Assembly: GCA_963691705.1 (NCBI GenBank)
Contig: OY829540.1
Location: forward strand, 5,594,001-5,658,000
Source: Viola odorata
Lineage: Eukaryota > Streptophyta > Magnoliopsida > Malpighiales > Violaceae
Length of the DNA stretch: 64,000 bases
Reading direction: 5' to 3'
The notes under the pieces were generated by a model. That model ran no database searches. It had not been told where the DNA came from and was given only the letters and a program-made list of their open reading frames with translations. The position numbers and the translations under genes are program-made. Position 1 is the first letter of the stretch, and each line of letters begins with the position of its first letter. Below, piece after piece: positions 15,444 through 26,400 of the stretch.

Positions 15444-17266
15444 AAAATCGTTGATTTCAGTGACCACTTGACTGGTGATGGAAAGAGCAGTAGCAGGCAA
15501 CAGGAGAATATAGACTACTTTAGGGCCTAGGGAGAGGAGAGAGGTCAAGCGAGGATCCTGTAATTTTTGTGATGGGGGTGAAATGGGAGAATTACTTCCC
15601 TTCCTTCGCATGGTTTTTTTGAGGTTAAAAGATACATTTGAACAAAAATCCTTCTTAAATGTTTTGCTTTATTTTTTATCGTGTTACTAATTTGTATTGT
15701 CAATTATCTTGAAAGGGAAACGTCTGTTTACAATAATTCTGTTCTTTGTTTTATGCATGTTTTCTACATCAACTAATTAATAAACTAAACTGAACTGACT
15801 TATACTACATAAAGGACTAACTATATTAATGTTAATTATAGTTTTAAAATAAATCAAAACTATAATTAGGAAGAGAAAAGTGATCTAAACCTACTCCGTT
15901 TAAGCATTGTCCAGACATGATTTTCTTCCTTCTCTCTGCACAAGAATATGAAATGTGAGCTAAATATGACAACTAATCTTTACTAATTTGCTTGCTTTGA
16001 AACACAGGTTTCATTTCCTTTACAAGTTCTCTTTCAGAATCTCAGCTGAGTTTTTATTTTTTAGATAGAGGAAATTTTATGCTCGTTTCCTGACTCATTT
16101 TAGACACCGATATACGATAAATACCCACACGATACGTGTTTGACTCATCATTTTTTGTATCTAGCTTTTTTTTATCATACTAATTCTAAACAATAATTGG
16201 TGTTAAAGACTAAAATTATACTACTTGCTAAATATATTTATAAAACAAAAAATAATTTAAAATTAAAATTTAATTGCATTTACTTAGAAATATAACTAAT
16301 TTTTTTTAATGATTAAGAATGATATATATATATATATATATATATTTCGGGTTGCTGTCCTAACATCTTTAATTCTCTGGTGTTGCGGTAGTATTGATAT
16401 CTATATCATATTCCATGTTCTTCTCAAAAAATTCGATGTCCATATCATCATATTTGGCAGCGTTCATACCGTTAGTAGTTTTCAGTACCGAGTGGGTGCA
16501 TTTATGTGGCAGCGTAGTATACTTTCGTAACTTTCCTGCTACTTTCAAGAGAGAAGTACATAGTACTGGTAGCATCTTCTATGAGACTGTGTAGCAGTGG
16601 CAGTGCATTTGTGGCCGGCCGACGTATTAGAATGTAGTTCTCGAGGAAGATACTTTTTTATTAATTTCTCTTTTTTTGTTATTTGCCAAATATTCAAACA
16701 GGGGAAAGTTCAATTTTACCCCGTAAATTTTCACGTTTTTATCAATAGACCTTCTAAGTATAAATACCAGACGTTTTCTGATGTTGACTTTAATTAGTTT
16801 TCTGTTATTTTAGTTATTTTCCGTGAATGTTTTTTTTTCCCTAAAAAATGAAAAATAAAAGAAATTTAAAAAGAACAATAATAAATTAAATTATTATTAA
16901 CCAGTAAGGAAGTCCAAAGGGAAGCGCAAAATAATACAAAAGAAAAGGAAGTGATTTATTATTTCTTTTCTCTAGAAAAGTTAAAATTAAGGGTACAACT
17001 ACAAGTTATTTTAATTTCTTGCTGTCAGGACTCAATGAAAAAAATGGAGAAAATATTCGAGATTATATCGATTAATTTATTATCTAGAGGATCTAACGAT
17101 GAAAAGTTGTGTGCATGCACGATGAAATTGAACTTTCCCCATTGTAATAGCTGAACACAAGAATGTAATGCATCGCATCTGGTGCTGATTTTGGAAGAGA
17201 AATACCCAATCATTCCAGTAACTTCCATTGCATAAATCACAACTGCTTGACATGACATGAACGTAT
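15444..17266. other. Intergenic region between convergent BiP and NAD synthetase genes
   Basis: The first ~250 bp are the BiP 3' UTR, and the last part is the 3' flank of NAD synthetase. Between them is AT-rich DNA with an (AT)n microsatellite at about 16322-16346. No further gene is supported. Confidence 0.6.
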
Positions 17267-20200
17267 TTAAAGGCCAGCTTTGGGATTGCCTGAGCCTGCT
17301 GCCACAACCCCTCCACCAGTTTCCAACTTTTCTCTGTCGTTAGCTTCCGTCAGAGGAATTTTGTCCCCGTCTAATTCCCGAACCAGTTCATCGATCTTGC
17401 GGAATTGAAGAGGCCATCTTGCATTGTAGAGGAATTGACGGAGATCGAACCTATTATCCTCTGGTGAATAACTCTGCATGCGGATATACAAGTGATGAGT
17501 TTCTTGAACAAAACCTACAAAGGGGAAAGATTCATAAAAGACCAATACCTCCGCGTGGTAAGACGGTGTTAACACAGTCATCTTGTGCCGATTAATGGAA
17601 TAGTACTTGAAGAAGTGCTTCACTTTATCAGCTACCTCTGATGGAGTTAATCTCGAACCCCATGCGTAGCATAGATTCTAGAGCAGGCACAGTAATACCA
17701 GAAGATGTGAGACTTCTTATGCAGATATAAACTATGTATGGGAGGATGAGTTCAAAAGCACACCTTAAACATAGACACTGGACCACAGCGGAAAATTTTC
17801 CGCAATCTTCCATATACTGAGAGTTCTTCATATGTCATTCCCATGTCCACTTCATCAAGCTGTTTCATGGAGATTGCAATATTAGGGCTACTAAAACCAT
17901 AAGGATGTTTTTCAAGTGAAAAAGTCCTACAAGTTGAGCATATACAGCACCATCACGTAAATACAGACATTAAGACTGTTGCAAGCTAACAAGGAGTGCT
18001 CTTGCAACAACTTCCAGGTATTGCTCAACCCAATCCATGTAGTGAGAGATAGAAACAAGAATGATTAGGGTGACTTAAGGTTACGGGAGAAGGAAATGAT
18101 AACGTTTTTGTCATTTTCTTTGATAGAAAAGAAAGGAAGAGCAAAAGAAAAAACATGAAGGGAAAAGCTCTCTAAATATACGTTCTTTATATCATGTGTC
18201 CATCACCACTCTCTTTTCCTGCTACATATTACAAATGAAGATAAATGCTGATAGATACCTGGCTGTAGTTAGAACGTATTGGCTCTAGTTCAGCCGTAGG
18301 AGGAGCTGCTTCAATGTCTGCCAATGAAGAGTAACCAAGATGGATGGCAGCCCACTTCAGAAATGCCCGCAGATCCAGCTTACTAATACTTCCAATTGGA
18401 TTGATATCCGCTGCACTGCAATCATACTGAAATAAAGATGAAAAGAGAACTCTTGTGAGGAAATAGCTAAGACAGACTAACAAATAGTCACATCAACACA
18501 ATGCCGAAAAGATCATATCAATCAACCATAAATGAAAAAAAAAAACAATAGAACTTGAAGACAATTGAGTTAACAAACTAAATCTAGAAGGCCAAAGATG
18601 CATAGTCCATATGGACAGAAAATGATAACACTGATCAACAAAAGTTTGCAAAGTTCGACAAAAGATGGGAAGCCCGCTTTAGAATAAAAAATATGTTGTA
18701 TTGATCATGAAATTTTCAGATTCAAGACTTTTCATTACCTTTGTTAGGTAACCACGTAAGCCTTCATCCACATTAGAGCTACCTAAAACTAGATAAAAGC
18801 CAGGTTTATTATGAACCCAGGGCAAGAGTGATGCCAACATAAATGCTATCACCATTCTGATTCGAGCTTGAATGTTCTGCAGGCCTAGGTTCTCAACGTT
18901 AGAGCCTCCATCTAGCTGTGAGAGAAAACACAAGTAAAATTATGAGAAGTATGAGAAGACTTGGCCTAAGTCACACATCAACATGTGGACTGCATAGAGC
19001 AAGAAACACATCCCAGCAACAAAGGAGAAACTTTTATCCCAATCAACGTAGTATTTCCTCCATTTTTCTCCTCCAAGAAAAATTAGAGGCCATGATAATA
19101 TTTTATTAAATACTTCAATCGTAAGCACGAAGCAGTGTTGTAGTACAAATTAGACGATGCATATTGTTAATTTTTCTAACCTAAGAAATCACTATAGGGT
19201 GAAAAAACAACAGACTCCATTCTTTGTGCCAAATGGGGACATCATCTACACTGCAATTTTACCTTATAACGTGGTCTCTTGCCGGTAAGTGTTTGAAACA
19301 ATGACAACAATGCTGAAACAACACTGTCTATGGAAACGTCTAGATGCCATGAACCAATCTCGTCAGCAAGATCCTTTGCCCGCTTTTTTGTGGCTTCAGA
19401 ACTGCAAAAGACAACCTGTTACTTCAAATACACAATGCGAGTACAAACAACCTGAAGTGATAAACCTTGTGTAAGGTAGCCAAACAACTTACAAAAAAGT
19501 TGATTTTTTGTGGTAGAAACTAATAGATATCTAGTTTTTTATGTATTGTCTTTTGGAAGAAATGACAGCCAGTGGCCCTTAGTTTGAAAAAACTATTTAT
19601 ACGAGACATGCATCAAGCCTTGTATCAGGCATCCATAAGGGAGTTTCTTGACCAAGTCTTGTGGCACAGCACAATGTCCTGGGGTTGGGCCAGGGGTTTA
19701 CGGTTTAAATCAACTTATCGAAAAAGAAAAAAAGGAATGTGTGTATCAAACCAAACTGCTGACCAAAGGGGCATAGGACTGTGCACTTCAACAAGTGTAT
19801 CCAATAAAACTGCTGATTAAGGGTCAATGGAATTTCTGTATAACAACTTAAATGTCCCAGAGTAGGACAACAATAGATATTAAGTGCAAAATTTGAGATT
19901 TAAATAATACTAAATAAAGTTGGTATTTACAATAGTTGGAACCACTCCTCTTTTTTCTTTAACTGAAAAGTCAGTACTAGGCATCAAAAAGTTGCAAACT
20001 ACATTCAAAAATCAATTTCCTGAGATACTATTAACATATATTTAATGCCTAAGATGAAAAATAAGATCAAGGAAAAACATAAAATACCAATTCACCCGCC
20101 ATATTAACTACCAGGACAACAAACATAAAAAGAAGGCACACATGAAGTAACACAAGAAACAACTCTGTCTAACAGGACAAACCTGTTTTCAGACCCCATG

Positions 20201-22924
20201 TATACCGTATAAAATATGCGCTTCGCAAATTCTTTGCTATCACTAGGAAACTGCCCATCAGCATAATTCCCAATTCGCAGTGCATCAGCTTTGACTTGTT
20301 CATCCCCATTTGCAATCTCTGCAAGCAACAAACATGATCCAATGGATGTTTCTCAAAAGATTTAAAGAGAACTGTTTCAGGTTCATAAGAGAGGCACGGG
20401 CTTTTACACCACCTCCTCATGAAGAAAATTTGATCGCAACACAATGGAACATCAGCCAGATTAACTGACTTTTCATTTAGATAGCAATAAATACTAAAAG
20501 GGAGACAGAACTAGATTCATAAAACAACACATTTACTTGTAAACTCACCCTTTACGACAAGCTGGCACATGCAGCCAACTATAGCAGCCACAGAAGAGCT
20601 GTCTGCTCCACCAGAAAGGGGAAGCAAAAATCCAGATGCTCCACTTCTTCTTAGATAGTCCCATAGCCAGCAGCCAGGGCCAAAGGCTATTTCCTCCTCA
20701 GGAGAGTGGTAACTTATCTAAAATATAAACCATGCTCAATTAGCCTACATGGATAGTTCGCCGACCATGGCAATAAGTAATATTTTTGATCGATAAGTTA
20801 TAAAGAGTGCAAAAACTGTCATGTGTACTTATTTTGAAATACAGGGAAACATGGCAACTTCTCTTTTTCCTAGAGAAACTTTTTACAAAAATCATGTTAC
20901 AGCTGCATGATCATCTTTTACTGTCCAAATTCTACATTTGAGCCTTACCAAAATATGTGAAATATTAAAAAAGAGCGTCGTGGTTGTCATTTCGCTCCCA
21001 ATAATCTTCCTACGTAATATTTAAATTATAGCAGAATAAGTTATGGCCGTTTCCCAAGAGGAAGGTACCAGGAAGCACCAGTACTCTTAACCATATTTAT
21101 TATTAGAAGGTGCAACAAGTGGCTACATCACACATGCACACATGTACAAAAGTGCAATTTCCTTGATGTCCATAAATTAAAGCAGAGTAAGAAATAAGCT
21201 TGTAAGAAAATAGTGTTTTTAAAAATAAGCAGGCGACGGTATGGTGATAAGCAGTAAGAACCCCATTATAACAATAACATTGGTTCAAGAATAAACCTTG
21301 AGGGGGCTTGAAAGGGACATCTTCAAGTTAAAAGGGTGACAGAGACTGTATGGTACAGCTACTGATGATACTCGGGTCTTGCGACTTGCTTGTTCTTGGA
21401 AACAACTTATAGATCCTCTTAGACTGACAACCTGTGATCAAGGAAAATCCAAATACATTATGGTGGTTCTTTGTGCATAAACCATCCAATACCAAAGACA
21501 CTGCTATGTCACAAATTTACATGCTCACTAGTGAAGTTAAAGGATAGCATACCACATCAAGATCAACTTGGGCAAACACAACCTCAACATCCTTCAAAGA
21601 AAACTGTGATCCTTGAGCTACTACTTCTCCATTTACGACAACACAAGAGCAACCATCTACAACAAATAGATTAGCCATGACCTTTTAGGAGAACAAGATT
21701 GATGGATCTTTTTAAGTAGCTAGTAGAGTCGTATGTATAACTGATACATCTCTAATCAATCAATAACATCTACTTACCATAATAAAGACGACTACCATCA
21801 CAACCCTGCTGATTACTGTAGATATAAACACCTCCACGAGTATGAGTAGCATCAATAAAAGCACGGACACGAATATCAAGCTTCCTCAATTGATGATGAC
21901 TTCCGCTTGCATTCAAAAACACCTCAACCCCATTGAGTGCAAGCTCCGCATGAGGAGGCATAGGTGTGAAAAGCTCCTCACAAAGTTCAACGGCAACAGC
22001 TCTAAAATGTGAACAAAACACCAACATTACCACCTGAGTATACACACAAATATAAATCCAACCATCAATGCTATTGACAGCAATAATTTAAGTCAAGAAT
22101 GAGACACAGGGAAACTCTTCAGCACATCCCTTGGATGATTGCACCTTCACCCAGTACATCTGAAAGTCATGATTGATAAACTACTACATTACCACATAAC
22201 ATCTATGGCAATCACCAAGTCACTATGCAGTTATGTTCTAATTAAGTAAACAACACATGGTTTAAAACTTATCCTAGATTGCTGCATCAAGTACAAAAAC
22301 AAGAAAGAAAAATATAGCATCTTTAGCATTATTTAAACCTTACGTGTCTAAAAACTGAAGGTACGCATAGCCAAATGGAGCTGATTTCTGCGATATAGCT
22401 TCTGAAACATCCTTAGGAAGTTGAAAATCCGCAAGATAATCCTTTTGCTTCCACGAAGTAAACCAACGCAGCTCTCTATAATTCCCATCATTTGCAAGCC
22501 ACATTTTGGGACGTATCAGAACAATCTTTCTATTCATGCACAACACTTGACAATTATACCGCTCTGACTCGTAAATCAATGGCATGCCTATACTGCACAG
22601 TATCCCATCCGTCCAATCACCTAACAGAATCTCCTTCAAGCACTCCCATCTGCATCACCAAACCACATATAAAATGCAACCATAACCTTTGCCATGGCTT
22701 CATTTTTTTTCCAGGGAGAAGGAATCTTACGTGTGAGTAACTGTGTCCAGCTCCAGGAAATGATCTTCGCACCCATACCCGGTGACTTCGAGCTCCGGGC
22801 CGAGGCGGATTGCGGCGCCGGCCTGCTTGGCGGCAGTGATGGAGTGTTTGATGTTAGTTAAATTGGTGTCGAAATCCATCGCCCACTGATTCAAGTTGCA
22901 CGTGGCGACTTTGAGTAGCCTCAT
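17267..22924 (-). CDS. NADSYN: Glutamine-dependent NAD+ synthetase
   Basis: Thirteen exons, in transcript order: 22924-22731, 22649-22344, 22001-21778, 21656-21553, 21431-21297, 20717-20549, 20318-20183, 19401-19263, 18915-18739, 18426-18259, 17859-17764, 17677-17549 and 17473-17267. Together they give 727 aa, close to known plant enzymes. The N-terminal nitrilase-type glutaminase domain starts [18 protein letters not shown]. It carries the Glu of [15 protein letters not shown] (about 44-46), the Lys of [14 protein letters not shown] (about 113) and the Cys of AVELCEELF (about 174), the expected catalytic triad. The C-terminal synthetase domain has the ATP pyrophosphatase loop LSGGADSSS (about 355-363) and [20 protein letters not shown]. 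The enzyme uses glutamine and ATP to amidate deamido-NAD+, the last step of NAD biosynthesis, in the cytosol. The longest introns contain AT-rich, unassigned repeats. It is divergent from ABCF3. Confidence 0.97.
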
Positions 22925-23629
22925 CTTGTAATCCCAGCAACAAAACAGAAGAAATGGGAATGGGGAATTGGAATTCTCACGTATCGGTATCGGTGTGACT
23001 CGGCGGAGTGGAGGTCGAGGAACGGTGGCCTTGTATTTTCGGAGTGGGGAATTTTAGAGGGATTTTTTGTGCTATTTTATGTAGATGAATTTTGACTTTT
23101 CAGGGTTAACGGGTCAAAAGATCCTGGATTCTTGGACGGGTTTGGGTTTTTCCTTCTTCATCGACTCATTCATATCCTTTTGTGCTTTTTTACTTCCTTT
23201 TATTCCATTTTTGGTCAAAGTGATTAATATGATTACATGACAATAGCATACCTTTCACAAGTGAAAACATAACAATGTTTCTTAAGGGTCTGTTTGGCGT
23301 TCCAGTTCAAGCTAGAAATGGTCAGTGGGAAAATGTTCAGTGGGAAAACGACTTTTGGGAAACGGAGTGTGCTGTTTGGTAAAATTTTTTAAAAGTTCAG
23401 TGGGATACGTGAGGTGTTTGGTAAAACAGTTTTCCAAAACTATGGTTTGCATGTAAAATGACTATAAAATGCATAATTCATTTCAAATGTTATAATTAAT
23501 ATATGTTTTTAATCAAATTATTTATAATCTAACATCTATCACGTAATATTTATCTAATATCATAAATGTTTTCTTTAAATTTTATTGATGTATTCTAATA
23601 TTTTTATCATTGCTCAACGTAAACACAGC

Positions 23630-24355
23630 CAAAACGAACATGAAAGAGAGGTAAACGAGCATAAAAAGAAAAAGAAAAAGAAACATACGAAACAAGCGAA
23701 AATGAGCATATAAACATTGATGAAACAAACATGAATATGCTGTCGAAATGAACAAATAAAATGTAGCGAAACAAGCAACGGATGACTGTCGAAACAAGCA
23801 CAAAAGCTGGCAAAAAAAGAGCATGAAAATGGGCAGAAGAACATGCGTAAAAAACAACCAAACAAGCATGAAAATTGGCGGAAAAACAAGCATGAAAACC
23901 AGCCACAAACAAGCACACATTGAAGCAACATTTCAGCAGCAATTTAAACATCATTTTGACAGCATTTAGGCAGCACAAACAAGCAACGAAATGAGCTACA
24001 ATTGGGCATGAAATGGACTGCACTTTGACAGCAAAAAGAGCCACATCTCAAGCAACGATTCAACAGCAAAATAGGCACGAATTTGACAGCAAAAAGAATA
24101 GCCTTTCGGCAGCAAAATGAGCATCATTTCGACATCAAAATGAACACCACATTGACAGAAAAATGAGCATGAAAACAGCAGCAATATGAGTACGAAATTG
24201 ACAGCAAACGAGTATGATTTTAACAGCTAAATGAACAGCCTTTCGGCAGCAAAAATGAACACTAATTTGACAGCAAAATAAGCATGAATTTAGCAACAAA
24301 CGGGCATGGTTTCGGCAGCAAAATGAGCAGCCTTTCGGCACCAAAAATTAACAAC
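23630..24355. repeat. Degenerate minisatellite, ~20-30 bp units
   Basis: Variants of GACAGCAAAATGAGCATGA and TTTCGGCAGCAAAATGAGCA repeat many times in the same orientation with substitutions and small indels. The overlapping minus-strand open frames of 62-145 aa here, rich in C, F, L and V, come from the repeat and are not treated as genes. Confidence 0.85.
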
Positions 24356-24768
24356 GAAATGAGTATATACGTGAAATACTAGAATCTCCAAACACAAGAA
24401 GTTCCAGCAACCTATAAAACCAGAGAAACCATACATGCTTTGGCGAAAACCTCCGTAATGACGACGAACTCAACACGAAGAAGATTCTTCAACTAGGAAA
24501 ACAAGAAGGACAAGTACAGAATCAAAAATTATACATCTATTGAACATATTGTTAACGGCTCTATATTTCTACATTATAGCCGATGAATTCATAATTTCCA
24601 CAAGAGACCACGACTAGTATAAGAAAAACTATACACAGAACAAACTAATTAAGCTTAGTAAATTTGCTACATATCTATACATTCATATTAGTCAAATCCC
24701 TCCAAATTTACATAAACATATTGATCAAATTTCCTTTCTTCTCAAAGAAGAGCGTGAGTAAAAATTAC

Positions 24769-24882
24769 TTGTAAATCGGATCAGTATCACCAGCGCTCGC
24801 TTGAAGGCCACGCACGAGAAACAACAGAGGCACGGAGAGCAAAATCAAATGGCACCAACTCATCTGATTCATGTAAATAAAA
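24769..24882 (-). pseudogene. PGAP3: Captured first exon of a PER1/PGAP3-like gene
   Basis: The minus strand encodes 38 residues starting MNQMSWCHLILLSVPLLFLV, a signal peptide, followed by RGLQASAGDTDPIYK. That last stretch matches the start of mature plant PER1-like proteins (post-GPI-attachment lipid remodelling factors), which run on into a cysteine-rich region. The frame then meets GTAATT, a good donor site, and the downstream exons are absent; minisatellite follows instead. I infer that a transposon copied the promoter, 5' UTR and first exon. The assignment rests on about 15 residues recalled from the family, so it needs a database search. Confidence 0.6.
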
Positions 24883-25594
24883 AACCCCAATAAAATGAAA
24901 AGTCAATAGAAGAAAGGAAGTGTTGTGATTTCTACAAAATCAACGGGTGAGAAGTGAGATTTGAGCTAGCAGGAAGCAATTTGTGCGGGTAGTAATCCAT
25001 AGAATTACATAAGCAGACAGAGAGTGAACAGAGAGGAGGAAGAACCGAGTCGAACTCGAACTCAGTGAAGATACGAAACGATGTGTTTTATTGGTTTCGA
25101 TGATTTTGCAATCGAGGAGGAGACAGAGGGAGAGAACAGAATCAGATCTGCGATGAAAAATAGCCCGTCCTTCAATTCCATTCCAGAGGAGACACGTGGT
25201 TCTTCTCGTCGGAGGAGAAGGAGGAGGCGGTCTGGTCTGGTGCGGTGAGGGAGAGAGAGAGGAGGAGAATGTGGAGAATGAGGAGTTTGGCTGAGGAGAA
25301 TGATTTTTTTTGTGCTTATATACGTGGTAGGTTCGTAATTAACTAAGAATAGGAAAGATATTTTTGTCCAAAAATCAATCACCCTCCATTCCGTGTTCAG
25401 GCTGGAAATGCTGGATTGGCCAATGGCCCAAAATGCTCCAGCCCTGAATTGAAGAAATTGCTGGATTTGGAGTCCAACATTTGGGTATCAGCACCTCCAA
25501 TGGAGTTTACCAAACACCCTTTTTTTAATTTCAGTCTGGGAATGCTAGTTTCGGTACCGAAACCAGACTCCCAAACAGCACCTAAATGAAATAT

Positions 25595-25800
25595 GACTTG
25601 TTTGGTATCGTTTTTGTTTTTTTATTTATTTTTTGATTTTTAAAACACAAAATAGAAAATAAGAAACTATTTTTTCTATTTTCATAAATTATTCACTTAA
25701 AAAAATAATAATAATAAAAAATTATTTTACTAAACACATTTTATGTTTTCTTTTTAAAAAAAAACAAAAAACTAAAAACAAAATTGATAACAAACAAGTC
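25595..25800. mobile_element. Small Tourist-like MITE (206 bp)
   Basis: The left end GACTTGTTTGGTATCG pairs with the right end, whose complement reads GACTTGTTTGTTATCA. The trinucleotide TAT flanks both sides (25592-25594 and 25801-25803). It has no coding content. It abuts the larger PIF-like element, separated by only 12 bp. Confidence 0.65.
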
Positions 25801-26400
25801 TATTTATTTTTTACTAATTTATTTTTATCAAATGTATTTAGGGTCTATTTGGGATAATTTTTTAACAAATTTTGTTTCTTTTAAAATCTGATCTAAAGGG
25901 CAAAACAACTTTTAATAGAAACATTAAATTTAAATTTTTTTATTAGAAATAGTTTTAGCCATTAAATTAACTATGATAGAAAAAGTAAAATCTGTTCTGA
26001 CGGAAGCATTAAATTTAAAAATTCTATTAAAATCAGTTTTCATTAAATTAATTATGTGAGAAAGTAAAATCTATTTGGGAAGGAATTGGAAACTGACATT
26101 TAGTGGGAAAGTAATTTAAAGATGACCATTTGGAGGGAAAAATTTGATCATGGGCTTAATTTTCCTCTTTTTTTTTGACACGTAATAAAAAGCTCATAAC
26201 CCAAGGCCCATTAAAATTTTGGAGCTGTCCTATCCAATTCCAATCCCCGCATTAACGTCGTCGTTTAGAGTGCAGCTCCTCTCTCCTCTTGCTCACAATC
26301 ACGCACTAGCAGTCTAGCAGAGTAGCAGCAGTTTTCTCGCTACCTATTCAAAGCTTACTCAACTGTGCCGATTCTGTGGTTTGTTCCGTTGTTTTTGGCC

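Larger units (their letters stand above)
23286..25582. mobile_element. PIF/Harbinger-like non-autonomous element carrying a gene fragment
   Basis: The left end reads GGGTCTGTTTGG and the right end, reverse-complemented, GGTGCTGTTTGG. Both are flanked by the trinucleotide TAA (23283-23285 and 25583-25585), the TWA target duplication of PIF/Harbinger and Tourist elements. Sub-terminal motifs GTGTTTGGTAAA and its complement recur inside both ends. There is no transposase. The interior holds a minisatellite (about 23630-24355) and a PER1/PGAP3-like first exon with its upstream region (24769-25320). At 2297 bp it occupies most of the space between the divergent NADSYN and ABCF3 genes. The termini match only over about 12 bp, so the boundary call is good but not certain. 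Confidence 0.7.

Noticed and set aside
19570..19860. Possible SINE within a NADSYN intron
   Set aside because: There is an A-rich end, but I could not identify pol III A and B boxes or flanking duplications.
23582..24344. Several overlapping minus-strand open frames of 62-145 codons
   Set aside because: They are translations of a degenerate minisatellite and share no domain; composition (C, F, L, V rich) follows the repeat unit.
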